This document shows positions 28,198 through 38,333 of a DNA stretch of 64,000 bases, one piece after another. The notes under the pieces were generated by a model. That model did not search any database, was not told where the DNA came from, and saw only the letters and a program-made list of their open reading frames with translations. Numbering within the stretch: the stretch's first letter is position 1; the number at the start of each line of letters is the position of its first letter. The translations under genes were made by a program, and so were the position numbers. Source of the stretch: Rhizobium favelukesii (GTDB lineage: Bacteria > Pseudomonadota > Alphaproteobacteria > Rhizobiales > Rhizobiaceae); contig NZ_HG916852.1 in the NCBI RefSeq assembly GCF_000577275.2, positions 4,131,306-4,195,305 on the forward strand. Direction: 5' to 3'.

Positions 28198-29232
28198 ATG
28201 GGTTTTAAAGTTGCAGTTGCGGGAGCGACCGGAAATGTTGGCCGGGAAATGCTCAACATCCTCTCCGAGCGCGGTTTCCCTGCCGACGAAGTCGTAGCGC
28301 TTGCGTCTGCGCGTTCGCAGGGCACTGAAGTTTCCTACGGCGACAAGACGCTGAAGGTCTCCAACCTTGAAAATTACGACTTCTCCGATACCGACATCTG
28401 CCTGATGTCGGCCGGCGGCGAGGTTTCCAAGAAGTGGTCGCCCAAGATTGGCGCCCAAGGCTGCGTCGTCATCGACAACTCGTCGGCATGGCGCTACGAC
28501 GCGGACGTGCCGCTGATCGTTCCGGAAGTCAACCCGGACGCAATTGCCCAATTCAACAAGCGCAACATCATTGCCAACCCGAACTGCTCGACTGCACAGC
28601 TCGTCGTGGCGCTCAAGCCGCTGCACGACTTCGCCAAGATCAAGCGCGTGGTCGTTTCGACCTATCAGTCCGTTTCCGGCGCCGGCAAGGACGGCATGGA
28701 CGAGCTGTTCAACCAAACGCGCGCCGTCTTCGTCGCGGATCCGATCGAGAACAAGAAGTTCACGAAGCGCATTGCCTTCAACGTCATCCCCCACATCGAC
28801 AGCTTCATGGAAGACGGTTACACGAAGGAAGAGTGGAAGGTTCTCGCCGAGACCAAGAAGATGCTCGATCCCAAGATCAAGGTGACCTGCACGGCAGTTC
28901 GCGTTCCGGTCTTCATCGGCCACTCTGAATCGGTCAACATCGAATTCGAGAACGAGATCACCGCCGATCAGGCTCGCGACATCCTGCGCGAAGCTCCCGG
29001 CTGCCTCGTCATCGATAAGCGAGAGAACGGCGGTTACATCACGCCGTACGAGTCTGCCGGCGAAGACGCGACCTATATCTCGCGCATCCGCGAGGACGCG
29101 ACGGTCGAGAACGGCCTGAATATTTGGGTGGTTTCCGACAACCTCCGCAAGGGGGCTGCTCTTAATGCGATACAGATCGCCGAGCTGCTTATCAATCGCG
29201 GACTTGTGAAGCCGCGCAAGAAGGCGGCCTAA
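28198..29232 (+). CDS. asd: Aspartate-semialdehyde dehydrogenase
   Basis: NADPH-dependent enzyme making L-aspartate 4-semialdehyde from aspartyl phosphate, the branch-point to lysine/diaminopimelate, threonine and methionine. The 344 residues open with the nucleotide-binding VAVAGATGNVG and contain the catalytic C130 in NPNCSTAQ; STYQSVSGAG and CTAVRVPVFIGHSE are further family blocks. Full length. Monocistronic; the purine-rich stretch before the ATG is the ribosome site. Confidence 0.97.
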   Translation: MGFKVAVAGATGNVGREMLNILSERGFPADEVVALASARSQGTEVSYGDKTLKVSNLENYDFSDTDICLMSAGGEVSKKWSPKIGAQGCVVIDNSSAWRYDADVPLIVPEVNPDAIAQFNKRNIIANPNCSTAQLVVALKPLHDFAKIKRVVVSTYQSVSGAGKDGMDELFNQTRAVFVADPIENKKFTKRIAFNVIPHIDSFMEDGYTKEEWKVLAETKKMLDPKIKVTCTAVRVPVFIGHSESVNIEFENEITADQARDILREAPGCLVIDKRENGGYITPYESAGEDATYISRIREDATVENGLNIWVVSDNLRKGAALNAIQIAELLINRGLVKPRKKAA

Positions 29233-29285
29233 CCAACTGTTAACTGTGATTTGTTAAGTCCCGCTTATTAAGATAGGGCTTGCTT

Positions 29286-29317
29286 GGCGCGGGTTTGCTG
29301 TTTTTGGCTTCCCGCGC
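29286..29317 (+). terminator. Possible hairpin after asd
   Basis: GGCGCGGG (29286-29293) pairs with CCCGCGC (29311-29317) around a T-rich 17-base loop, about 55 bases after the asd stop. No T-run follows, so termination by it is uncertain. Confidence 0.3.
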
Positions 29318-29405
29318 TTGCCAATACAAAGATGGTGACAATATTGCCGAAAGCGGGCCGCTGGCCCGGTTTGAAGGCTAGTCAGATCGGGATCGGGGTA
29401 TCTCC

Positions 29406-30224
29406 ATGCGCATGACAAAATTATTGCTGGTAGCTGCGGCCGCCTGCATTCTCCACGCAGTTCCTGCAGCCGCCAAGGCCGCCCAGTGCGGCAACAACGG
29501 TGCCGGCTTCGATGAGTGGGTTGGCGAGTTCAAACAAGAGGCTGCGGCACAGGGTATCAGCCCCAAAACTCTTGATCGCGCCTTCGCGAACGTCGCCTAC
29601 AACAGACCCACAATTGCCGCCGACCGCGGCCAGAAGAGCTTCAAGCTTTCCTTCGATGCCTTCATGCAGAAGCGTGGCGGCGCGACAATCATTTCACGCG
29701 GCAAGGGGATGAAGCGCTCCAATGCAGCCCTCTTTGCATCGATCGAGCGCCGCTTTGGTGTTCCAGCCGGCCCGCTGATCGCGATTTGGGGCATGGAGAC
29801 TGGATTCGGCAGCTACATGGGCAACCAGCACACGCTGTCGGCCGTGTCGACGCTCGCTTATGATTGCCGGCGCTCTGATTACTTCACCGACCAGCTTTAC
29901 GCAGCGCTGCAACTCGTCTCGGAGGGTTACCTCAGCCCGCAGGCGCGCGGCGCAGCCCACGGCGAGATCGGACAGACGCAGTTCCTGCCGCGCAATGTCG
30001 TGCGCTTCGGGGCCGATGGCGATGGCGACGGCCGCGTCGATATGGTTGGCTCACGCGCTGACGCGCTTGCCTCAACTGCCAACTTCCTGAAAGGCCATGG
30101 TTGGCAGGCTGGTGCCGGCTATCAGCCAGGCGAGTCCAACTTCGCAGCCATTGCCGGCTGGAACGCGGCGACGGTCTACCAGCAGGCAATCGCCTACATA
30201 GGCCAGCAGATCGACGGCAACTGA
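29406..30224 (+). CDS. Lytic murein transglycosylase (MltB type, SLT_2)
   Basis: Exported enzyme that cuts peptidoglycan glycan strands with 1,6-anhydro product. A signal peptide (LLLVAAAACILHAVPAAAKA) opens the 272-residue protein. The GH103 core has the catalytic E131 in IWGMETGFGSY, then STLAYDCRRSDYF, EIGQTQFLPRNVVRFG and an ANFLKGHGW segment. It is shorter than E. coli MltB and lacks the C-terminal peptidoglycan-binding domain many alphaproteobacterial paralogues have. No lipobox is seen, so it is probably soluble in the periplasm. Its own terminator follows. Confidence 0.9.
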   Translation: MRMTKLLLVAAAACILHAVPAAAKAAQCGNNGAGFDEWVGEFKQEAAAQGISPKTLDRAFANVAYNRPTIAADRGQKSFKLSFDAFMQKRGGATIISRGKGMKRSNAALFASIERRFGVPAGPLIAIWGMETGFGSYMGNQHTLSAVSTLAYDCRRSDYFTDQLYAALQLVSEGYLSPQARGAAHGEIGQTQFLPRNVVRFGADGDGDGRVDMVGSRADALASTANFLKGHGWQAGAGYQPGESNFAAIAGWNAATVYQQAIAYIGQQIDGN

Positions 30225-30246
30225 GAAGAGTTCAACGTACGCCAAG

Positions 30247-30279
30247 AGCGCCGAACCGAAGTTCGGCGCTTTTTATTTT
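30247..30279 (+). terminator. Intrinsic terminator after the lytic transglycosylase
   Basis: Ten-base stem AGCGCCGAAC / GTTCGGCGCT with loop CGAA, followed by TTTTATTTT. It also lies against the end of the convergent carbonic anhydrase gene. Confidence 0.92.
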
Positions 30280-30282
30280 CGC

Positions 30283-30924
30283 CTAGACGTCAGGGCGAAT
30301 GAAGTCACGGGTTTCAGCGTCCATAACCCACAGCTCTCCGGTCGAAATGTCAAACCAGGCACCGTGAAGCGCTATCTTGCCGGCGTCTTCCAAGGCCTTG
30401 ATGTCCGGAAACGTCCTGAGATTCTCGATCGAATTGCGGATCGACACGCGCTCGAGGGCGGTTTGGCGCTCGGCGAGAGTCATGACATCATTGGCGCCGA
30501 TCTGCTCAGCCGCAGGCCTGACCAGCGACATCCAGCGTCCGATAAAGTCACCCGGCGACAGGGGCTCAGCATTCGGGTCCAGCGCCGCCCGAATACCCCC
30601 GCAACGGCCATGACCCATGACGACGATATCGGTAACCTTCAGCACCTGGACTGCGAATTCCAGCGCTGCCGACGTCGCGTGGAAATGGCCATCCGGCTGA
30701 TAGGGCGGCACCATGTTGGCAACATTCCGAATGACGAAAAGTTCACCGGGGCCTGCGTCGAAAATCAGTTCGGGGGCAGCGCGCGAGTCCGAACAGGCGA
30801 CCACCAGCGTACTTGGGTTCTGGCCGTGCTCTGCCAGTGTCCTATAGCGATCGCGGGCGTCCGCATAACGCCCGTTCATAAAGTTGCGATAACCGTCCAG
30901 AAGGGTGCTTGGAAAACGCTGCAT
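30283..30924 (-). CDS. Beta-class carbonic anhydrase
   Basis: Zinc enzyme interconverting CO2 and bicarbonate, supplying bicarbonate to carboxylases. The 213 residues show the beta-class ligands C44 (ACSDSRAAP), H105 and C108 (GHGRCGG), and the Asp46-Arg48 dyad. Length and lack of a signal peptide match the cytoplasmic bacterial enzymes. Convergent with the transglycosylase gene; pdxY lies upstream on the same strand, 73 bases away. Confidence 0.95.
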   Translation of the reverse strand: MQRFPSTLLDGYRNFMNGRYADARDRYRTLAEHGQNPSTLVVACSDSRAAPELIFDAGPGELFVIRNVANMVPPYQPDGHFHATSAALEFAVQVLKVTDIVVMGHGRCGGIRAALDPNAEPLSPGDFIGRWMSLVRPAAEQIGANDVMTLAERQTALERVSIRNSIENLRTFPDIKALEDAGKIALHGAWFDISTGELWVMDAETRDFIRPDV

Positions 30925-30997
30925 GATCTTCGATTACAGCCTACGCCCCCCAAGATCAATATCGCACTGCAAGATATGAAATGCGGGTGCGTGACCG

Positions 30998-31873
30998 TTA
31001 CCCCTTGCGCCTTTGTGCCGGGTGCAACAAGCGTCGCATCTGGACCATCGCCATCGGCGTTGCCAGGCTCGACGAGTCGCTTGCCAGTGTCAATTCATCA
31101 CTGCCCCGCTTCACGGCGCGAGCGAGCACCTCGTAGACGCTCGCCGTTGCAAGCTGAAGCGCCTTCTCATCCTCCATGCCGGACAGGAGCCGCGATAGAA
31201 ACAGCGCCGCGAGAAGATCACCAAGGCCATTCGGCGGCTTGTCGATAAGGCGATGTTCCGCCAGCAGCGCATGGCGCCCCGAGAGATAGAGATTCCCTGT
31301 GCCGCCAGCCATCATGGGCACGGCGGAGGTCACCAGCATGCGGGACGGTCCCAGCGATAGGGCAGCATCCATGATCGCTGTATTGTCCTCCAGCGGAGCA
31401 CCGGCGAGCCAGGCGAGTTCATATCGATTGGGCGTTGCAAGCGAAGCGAGCGGTATCAGATGATCCCTGATTGCCTCGGCCGTTGGCTGCGGCACGTAGA
31501 GACCGCCCAGATCCCCCATGACCGGATCACAAACATACAGCAGCTCCGGCTTCCGCTCCCGCAAAGCCGTCACCAGGCGGGCAACCGAGCGCGCCTGCGC
31601 GGCATTGCCGAAATACCCCGAGAGAACAGCCTTCACTTCGCCGATCCAGGGCGCGCGGATGAGATCGTCGATCGCCGCATCAAAATCGGCTTCCGCAAAT
31701 GTGAGCCTTGTCGACGGGCCGTGACCGGGGTGCCACGGAAGCACGATCGTCGGCAGTGCCCAGACCTGATGGCCTAGAGTCTCTAGTGCAAAGACCGCCG
31801 CACGATTTCCGACGGAACCACGGACAACGTGGCTGGAGATAACGATGACAGTTCCTGCGGCGTTTTCCGACAT
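30998..31873 (-). CDS. pdxY: Pyridoxal kinase (PdxY)
   Basis: Phosphorylates pyridoxal in the vitamin B6 salvage pathway. The start at 31873 (MSENAAGTVIVISSHVVRG) is chosen because GTGGAGC precedes it; the open frame upstream has no such site. The 291 residues carry the ribokinase-fold marks of PdxK/PdxY: SSHVVRGSVGNRAA, VCDPVMGD, PNRYELAWLAG and a C-terminal PPNGLGDLLAALFLSRL containing the catalytic Asp. Divergent from the GDH gene. Confidence 0.93.
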   Translation of the reverse strand: MSENAAGTVIVISSHVVRGSVGNRAAVFALETLGHQVWALPTIVLPWHPGHGPSTRLTFAEADFDAAIDDLIRAPWIGEVKAVLSGYFGNAAQARSVARLVTALRERKPELLYVCDPVMGDLGGLYVPQPTAEAIRDHLIPLASLATPNRYELAWLAGAPLEDNTAIMDAALSLGPSRMLVTSAVPMMAGGTGNLYLSGRHALLAEHRLIDKPPNGLGDLLAALFLSRLLSGMEDEKALQLATASVYEVLARAVKRGSDELTLASDSSSLATPMAMVQMRRLLHPAQRRKG

Positions 31874-32126
31874 GATGCTCCACTCGGCTTTCGATGAACG
31901 TTGATCTCCTTTTTGCGGCTTCACTGTCAACTGCTCTTCACACAGGCATGAAAACGTCGGCTCCGAGAAATTCCATATGTCTACGACGAAGCAAAATCTT
32001 TCGAAAATTTGCGTTCGGGTGGTCAAAAACGCATGAAAGCTGCCTCGTATTGCGCTCTTTTAGAGATTCTTTCGTCAAATCTTCTGTTACTTTGCGCTAA
32101 ATCGAGGAGATGAGGGAGTATCTGCG

Positions 32127-35100
32127 ATGGCTGGTCGAAACAATCCGAAACGAGAAAAACAGCTCGAAAGCGCGACCAAAATCGCGGCGGCAACCGGGGA
32201 AACCTCTCTCGATCCCGAGTTTTTGTTCGGCCGCGCGAGCGGCGACGATCTGGAACACTACACACCGGAAATGCTGGCGCTTTCTGCCGTGCATTCGGCA
32301 AAGGAATTAGCAGCCTGGGCGGGCAATTCGGCGCGCATCACCATCGATACCATCGCCGATGTGGAGCCCGACGGCGTTGCCGTTTCCATTCTCTCGGTCA
32401 CCGACCACAACATGCCGTTCCTGTATGAATCGGTGATGGGCGAGGTCACCAGCAGCTATCGCGACCTCTATATGGCCGTGCACCCGATCCTAGTGCTGGA
32501 GGAAGGCAAAGCGCCGGAACTTTACTCCGCTGATCTCCCGAGCGAGCCGGTCAATCGCGTCAGCCATATCCAGCTGCACCTTGCGCCTCTGACGGCGGCC
32601 CAGGCCGCCGACCTCATCAAGCGGGTGAAGACCGTGGTCGAGCAGGTGCGCGTGACGGTGTCCGACTGGAGGCCTATGCTGGAGAGGCTCGGAACGGTGA
32701 TCGATGAGCTTTCCGCTTACAAATCCAGCCGTAGGAAGGCGGAACGGGATGAAGCGCTTGCCTTTCTGACGTGGCTACGCGATGCAAACTTCACGTTCCT
32801 CGGGATGCGAGAATATGTCTACTCCGGAAAAGGCGCCAGCGCGAAGGTGGAGCGGGACAAGGGCACCGGTCTCGGCATTCTCTCGAACCCCGACGTGCTT
32901 GTTTTGCGCACCGGCAAGGACGCTGTTACGACAACACCGGAAATCCTGGCATTCCTGGATGGCCCGGATTTCCTGATCGTTACCAAAGCCAACGTGAAGT
33001 CGATCGTCCATCGCCGCGCCTATATGGACTATGTCGGGGTCAAGCGCTTTGACGCCGACGGGAATGTGACCGGCGAGTTGCGCATTGTCGGCCTCTTCAC
33101 CTCGACCGCCTACACATCCCTCGCCAGCGATATCCCGCTGCTCCGCTCCAAAATCGAGCGGGTGAAGGAACACTTCGGCTTCGACCCGATGAGCCACTCG
33201 GGCCGTATGCTGGACAACACGCTGGAATCCTATCCGCGCGACGACCTCTTCCAGATCGACACGATGCTCCTGGCCGGGTTCGCTGAGCAGATCAACGATC
33301 TCGCCGACCGGCCGCGAGTCCGCGTCCTGCCCCGCATCGATCATTTCGACCGTTTCGTTTCAGTGATCGTTTACGTGCCGCGCGAAGAGTACGATTCGAT
33401 CGTGCGTGAGAAGATCGGAGCCTATCTGAAGACCGTCTATGATGGCCGTGTCTCGGCTTACTACCCGGCCTTTCCTGAAGGCGGCGTTGCCCGCGTCCAC
33501 TTCATCATTGGCCGGTCCTGGGGCAAGACGCCACGCGTGCCACAGGCAAAGCTAGAGGAAGCTATTCGCGCCATCACCGCACGCTGGGATGATCGCTTCG
33601 AAACCCTTGCCGGGCCGAAGGCGCCACGCCTGCAGGTCAGTCACGCTTTTCAGGATCTCTTCACGCCGGAAGAGACCTTTGGCGATCTGGGGGACATTGC
33701 TGCATGCGCAGCCGGAGAACCGATCCGTATCACTTTTTACACGCGACAGAAGGACGGCGTTGAACTGCTGTGCCTGAAGATCTTTCACTCTGGTGGCCAA
33801 CTCGCCTTGTCCCGCCGCGTCCCATTGCTTGAGAATCTGGGTTTCAACGTCATCAGCGAAGGAACCTTCGATATCGATGTGACCCTGCCCGGCGGCTCGG
33901 AGAAGCTGGTCGTGCTGCATGACATGGAGCTCGAAGCTCGAGGCGGCATTGAAATCGACCTCCACCGACATGGAGCGACGTTGGAGGAAGCCTTCCTCGC
34001 AGCTTTCAGCGGAGTCATCGACAATGACAACTTCAACCGGCTGATCGTCTCGGCGGGACTGACCGCGCGCGAAACCAGCGTGCTTCGCGCCTACGCACGT
34101 TATCTGCGCCAAGCGGGTATTCCTTACTCGCTGGACTATATCGCAACGACGCTTGACAAATATCCGGCAATCGCGGCGATGGCCTTCCGGCTATTCCACG
34201 ACACGCTCGATCCCAAGATCACCGACAAGACGCGGATGAAGAAGGTGAGCGAACAGCATGAAAAGATAGAGGCGGCGCTTTCCGACGTTCCGAGCCTTGA
34301 TGACGATCGAATCCTGCGCCGCTACGTCAACGTCGTGGACGCGACACTGAGGACCAACTACTTCCAGCGCAATCAAGACGGCTCACCGAAGGCGATGCTG
34401 GCTTTCAAGCTTGACCCGCATCTGGTCGACGGATTGCCCGAACCACGGCCGTTCCGCGAGATGTTCGTCTATGGCGTCGAAGTCGAAGGCGTACACCTGC
34501 GCTTCGGCAAGGTGGCGCGTGGCGGCCTGCGTTGGTCCGACCGTGCTGAAGACTATCGAACCGAAGTGCTGGGGCTTGTGAAAGCGCAACAGGTCAAAAA
34601 CGCGGTCATCGTGCCGGTTGGCGCGAAAGGTGGCTTCTATCCGAAGAAGCTCCCGGTCGGCGGCAGCCGCGACGAGATCTTCAACGCCGGTCGCGAAGCT
34701 TACAAGACCTATATTCGCACGCTGCTGTCGATCACCGACAACATCAGTGGCGCCGATATCGTGCCGCCGAAGGACACGGTAAGGCTCGACGGCGACGACC
34801 CCTATTTTGTCGTGGCAGCCGACAAGGGGACCGCAACCTTCTCGGATACCGCCAACGCTCTCGCGCAGGAAGCTGGCTTCTGGCTTGACGATGCCTTCGC
34901 GTCAGGCGGCTCGGCTGGGTACGACCACAAGAAGATGGGCATTACTGCACGCGGCGCCTGGGAAACGGTGAAGCGACATTTCCGTGAAATGGACATCGAC
35001 ATCCAGACCACGCCGTTTACGGTTGCAGGCGTCGGTGACATGTCCGGCGACGTGTTTGGCAACGGCATGCTGTTGTCGCCAAAAATCCGGTTGGTCGCCG

Positions 35101-36902
35101 CTTTCGACCACCGCGACATCTTCATCGATCCCGATCCGGACATGGAAAAGGCCCTTGCCGAACGGCAGCGGCTTTTCAATCTGGCGCGGTCGAGCTGGCA
35201 GGATTTCGACAAGGGTGTCCTTTCGAAGGGCGCCATGATCATTTCGCGATCGGCAAAGTCCGTCACACTGACGCCCGAAGCGGTGGCTGCGATCGGCATC
35301 GACAGGGCCGTGGCAACGCCGTTCGAGATCATCACGGCCATTTTGAAGAGCCCGGTCGATCTGCTCTGGTTCGGCGGTATCGGCACTTACGTCAAAGCGC
35401 CGTCAGAAACAGACGCCGAGGTCGGCGACCGTGCCAATGACCCCATTCGGGTAGCGGCGGAAGACGTGCGCGCCAAGGTGATCGGCGAGGGCGCAAATCT
35501 TGGTGTCACGCAGAAAGGCCGTATCGCCTACGGACTGAGGGGCGGGCGCTGCAATTCCGACGCGATTGACAATTCAGCCGGCGTCAACACGTCAGACGTC
35601 GAGGTCAACATCAAGATCGCGCTTGCCGCTGCGATGCACGATAATCGTCTCACGCGGGCAAAGCGCGACCAGCTGCTGTCATCGATGACGGAGGAAGTCG
35701 GAAAGCTTGTGCTCAGGAACAACTATTTGCAGTCTCTGGCGATTTCGCTGATTGAGCGCAAGGGCACAGCCAACGGGCTGGAACTTGCCCGGCTCATGAC
35801 GGTGTTCGAAGGCGCCAAGCAATTGAACCGCAAGGTGGAGACGCTACCCGACGATACGGTCCTTGCCGAGCGCTATGCGGCAGGCAAGCCACTGACCCGA
35901 CCCGAGATCGGCGTTCTACTTTCCTATGCCAAGATCGTGTTGTTCGATGCCCTGGCAGCCAGCGATTTGCCTGACGATCCCTATTTCGCTGCGACGCTTT
36001 CGAACTACTTCCCCGCAAAGATGCGGAAGACGAACGCGTCTGACATCGACGCCCATCGTCTGAAACGCGAGATCATTGCGACCGTGCTCGCCAACGAGGC
36101 CATCAACCGAGGTGGCCCCGGCTTCGCCGTCAGCATGATGGATGCCACAGCGGCATCCGCGCCTGAGGTCGTTCGGGCGGCAATCATCGCCCGTGACGGC
36201 TTTGATCTCGGACGGCTTTGGACGGAAACGGATGCATTGGACGGCAAGATTGGCGGCCAGATGCAGAACCGCATCTACGAGGAAATCAGCCACACGTTCA
36301 CGCTGCTGACGCGCCTCCTTCTGAAGACACAGATGGCCAAGGGCGATATGGCCGCAACGATCGAAGGACTTCAGACTGCCCTGAAGAAGCTCAAGCCGAT
36401 TTTCGCCAACCAGACGGTGCCAGAGCTCGAGGCGCGCCAGCAGGAATATCGCGACGCCGGCGTGCCCGATAAGCTGGCCGCCGAGATCTCAGGGCTGCTC
36501 GGCTTTGCGCTCGTGCCCGAGATCATGCAGATCGCCGAACGCACGGGCGAACCGCTGGCTCGCGCCGCGGAAAGCTATTTTGCCGTCTCCCAGACCTTCC
36601 GGATCGGACGGTTGCTCGCCGCCGGATCGCGGATCATCACAGCCGACCATTACGAGAACCTGGCGCTGGCACGCAGTATCGACCAGATCGCCAGTGCGAG
36701 ACGTGATATCGTCATTTCGGCACTTGCCAACCATGGGAAGGACAAGCTTCCGGTCCAGGCTTGGCATGCCGGCGATCGCGTCAGGATCAACCGGATTGCA
36801 GAAGAACTATCCGGGTTGAGCGAGAGCGGCGATCCGAATCTTGCCCGGATCACTGTCGCCGCGGGTCTGTTGACCGACCTTGCGCGCGACGGGACGAGGT
36901 GA
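32127..36902 (+). CDS. NAD-specific glutamate dehydrogenase, large (about 180 kDa) class
   Basis: Oxidises glutamate to 2-oxoglutarate and ammonium with NAD, linking nitrogen and carbon metabolism; in alphaproteobacteria the class also has cell-cycle roles (GdhZ in Caulobacter). The 1591 residues match the Bac_GDH family: ACT-like N-terminal modules, a central catalytic domain with RGGLRWSDR, VPVGAKGGFYPKK (Lys near 830) and ISGADIVPPKD, then VAGVGDMSGDVFGNGM and WFGGIGTYVKA, and a long helical C-terminus. Full length. ATG follows GGAGATGAGGGAG. The UMF1 transporter starts 30 bases after the stop. Confidence 0.96.
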   Translation: MAGRNNPKREKQLESATKIAAATGETSLDPEFLFGRASGDDLEHYTPEMLALSAVHSAKELAAWAGNSARITIDTIADVEPDGVAVSILSVTDHNMPFLYESVMGEVTSSYRDLYMAVHPILVLEEGKAPELYSADLPSEPVNRVSHIQLHLAPLTAAQAADLIKRVKTVVEQVRVTVSDWRPMLERLGTVIDELSAYKSSRRKAERDEALAFLTWLRDANFTFLGMREYVYSGKGASAKVERDKGTGLGILSNPDVLVLRTGKDAVTTTPEILAFLDGPDFLIVTKANVKSIVHRRAYMDYVGVKRFDADGNVTGELRIVGLFTSTAYTSLASDIPLLRSKIERVKEHFGFDPMSHSGRMLDNTLESYPRDDLFQIDTMLLAGFAEQINDLADRPRVRVLPRIDHFDRFVSVIVYVPREEYDSIVREKIGAYLKTVYDGRVSAYYPAFPEGGVARVHFIIGRSWGKTPRVPQAKLEEAIRAITARWDDRFETLAGPKAPRLQVSHAFQDLFTPEETFGDLGDIAACAAGEPIRITFYTRQKDGVELLCLKIFHSGGQLALSRRVPLLENLGFNVISEGTFDIDVTLPGGSEKLVVLHDMELEARGGIEIDLHRHGATLEEAFLAAFSGVIDNDNFNRLIVSAGLTARETSVLRAYARYLRQAGIPYSLDYIATTLDKYPAIAAMAFRLFHDTLDPKITDKTRMKKVSEQHEKIEAALSDVPSLDDDRILRRYVNVVDATLRTNYFQRNQDGSPKAMLAFKLDPHLVDGLPEPRPFREMFVYGVEVEGVHLRFGKVARGGLRWSDRAEDYRTEVLGLVKAQQVKNAVIVPVGAKGGFYPKKLPVGGSRDEIFNAGREAYKTYIRTLLSITDNISGADIVPPKDTVRLDGDDPYFVVAADKGTATFSDTANALAQEAGFWLDDAFASGGSAGYDHKKMGITARGAWETVKRHFREMDIDIQTTPFTVAGVGDMSGDVFGNGMLLSPKIRLVAAFDHRDIFIDPDPDMEKALAERQRLFNLARSSWQDFDKGVLSKGAMIISRSAKSVTLTPEAVAAIGIDRAVATPFEIITAILKSPVDLLWFGGIGTYVKAPSETDAEVGDRANDPIRVAAEDVRAKVIGEGANLGVTQKGRIAYGLRGGRCNSDAIDNSAGVNTSDVEVNIKIALAAAMHDNRLTRAKRDQLLSSMTEEVGKLVLRNNYLQSLAISLIERKGTANGLELARLMTVFEGAKQLNRKVETLPDDTVLAERYAAGKPLTRPEIGVLLSYAKIVLFDALAASDLPDDPYFAATLSNYFPAKMRKTNASDIDAHRLKREIIATVLANEAINRGGPGFAVSMMDATAASAPEVVRAAIIARDGFDLGRLWTETDALDGKIGGQMQNRIYEEISHTFTLLTRLLLKTQMAKGDMAATIEGLQTALKKLKPIFANQTVPELEARQQEYRDAGVPDKLAAEISGLLGFALVPEIMQIAERTGEPLARAAESYFAVSQTFRIGRLLAAGSRIITADHYENLALARSIDQIASARRDIVISALANHGKDKLPVQAWHAGDRVRINRIAEELSGLSESGDPNLARITVAAGLLTDLARDGTR

Positions 36903-36932
36903 CACAGTTCCGCTCGGAATCAGGAGCGGATT

Positions 36933-38318
36933 GTGAATCGCATCGACTGGACGGGAACTCAGCCGGCTAGGGCATCGGAAAAGGGCATCTGGGGCTGGAT
37001 GCTCTTTGACTGGGCGGCCCAGCCGTTCTTCACAGTCGTGACAACGTTCATCTTCGGCCCTTACTTCGTGTCACGCCTGACGGTCGATCCGGTCTCCGCC
37101 CAGGCGATGTGGAGCAACATGGCGACGATCTCCTCGGTGATCATCGCCATTTTATCGCCCGTCCTCGGATCGATCGCCGACCAGTCCGGCGCGCGAAAGC
37201 CGTGGATCGCTTTCTTTGCCGTCATCAAGATTGCAAGCCTCTTCGGCCTCTGGTTTGCGGCACCGGGTTCGCCGCTGGTCTACCCAGTAACCTTCATGAT
37301 CCTGGCGTCGATCGCAGCCGAGTTCTCGATCGTCTTCAACGACTCCATGATGCCGCGGCTTGTCAGCAAGGACGAGGTCGGCAAACTATCCAATACGGCC
37401 TGGGGTCTCGGTTATCTTGGCGGGATGATCGTCCTGATCGCCGTGGTGGTCCTGCTTGCGGGAAGTCTCGAATCCGGCAAAACGATTCTCGGTCTCGAGC
37501 CCTTGTTTGGTCTCGATCCACACCAGGGCGAGGATGCCCGCATCACCGGGCCGATCTCGGCCGTCTGGTACCTGATCTTTATTCTTCCGATGTTCTTTTT
37601 CACGCCCGACACAAGCAAGGGCCTTCCGTTCGGCACCGCCGTCCGTACTGGCCTTGCCGAGCTGAAAAACACGCTTGGCGAGCTAAGGCACCGCCGAGGC
37701 ATCCTTCACTTCCTGATAGCACGAATGATCTATCAGGACGGCGTCAACGGACTGCTGATACTCGGTGGAGCGTTTGCCGCCGGAATGTTCGGTTGGGCGA
37801 CGATCGAGATCGGGATCTACGGAATTATTCTTAACATCGTTGCGATTTTCGGCTGCATCATTGCAGGTCGGGTGGACCGGCACATTGGCTCCAAATCGAC
37901 GATCATCATCAGCTTGACGATGTTGCTGCTCGCGACTATTGGCATTGTGTCGACGGGGCCGGGATACACACTCTTCGGCTTTTTCGAGCTGCCAACCGTC
38001 GATTCCGGCGGCCTCTTCGGGACGGCGGCCGAGAAAGCGTACATTGCCTACGGCCTGCTGATCGGCCTTGCGTTCGGCCCGGTGCAGGCTTCATCGAGGT
38101 CCTACCTCGCGCGGAGCGTAAGCCTGAACGAGGCGGGCCGCTATTTCGGCATCTATGCGCTTTCGGGACGCGCCACGAGCTTCATGGCGACGCTGTTGTT
38201 TTCCGCCGTGACCTACATGACTGGCTCGTCGCGGCTCGGAATGGCAACGCTTGTGCTCTTCCTGGCCGCAGGGCTCGTCCTGCTTGTCCGAACGCCCTAT
38301 CCTGCAGACAGGGCGTAA
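36933..38318 (+). CDS. MFS transporter, UMF1 family (Atg22-like)
   Basis: Major-facilitator membrane protein of 461 residues with 11-12 predicted helices. The UMF1 signature is clear at the N-terminus: [26 protein letters not shown], then [15 protein letters not shown] and [20 protein letters not shown]. The family is named for unknown function; fungal Atg22 exports amino acids from the vacuole. GTG start at 36933 after CAGGAGCGG. The 30-base spacing from the glutamate dehydrogenase gene suggests co-transcription and perhaps amino-acid traffic, an inference only. Confidence 0.88.
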   Translation: MNRIDWTGTQPARASEKGIWGWMLFDWAAQPFFTVVTTFIFGPYFVSRLTVDPVSAQAMWSNMATISSVIIAILSPVLGSIADQSGARKPWIAFFAVIKIASLFGLWFAAPGSPLVYPVTFMILASIAAEFSIVFNDSMMPRLVSKDEVGKLSNTAWGLGYLGGMIVLIAVVVLLAGSLESGKTILGLEPLFGLDPHQGEDARITGPISAVWYLIFILPMFFFTPDTSKGLPFGTAVRTGLAELKNTLGELRHRRGILHFLIARMIYQDGVNGLLILGGAFAAGMFGWATIEIGIYGIILNIVAIFGCIIAGRVDRHIGSKSTIIISLTMLLLATIGIVSTGPGYTLFGFFELPTVDSGGLFGTAAEKAYIAYGLLIGLAFGPVQASSRSYLARSVSLNEAGRYFGIYALSGRATSFMATLLFSAVTYMTGSSRLGMATLVLFLAAGLVLLVRTPYPADRA

Positions 38319-38333
38319 CGGCAGGGCTACCGC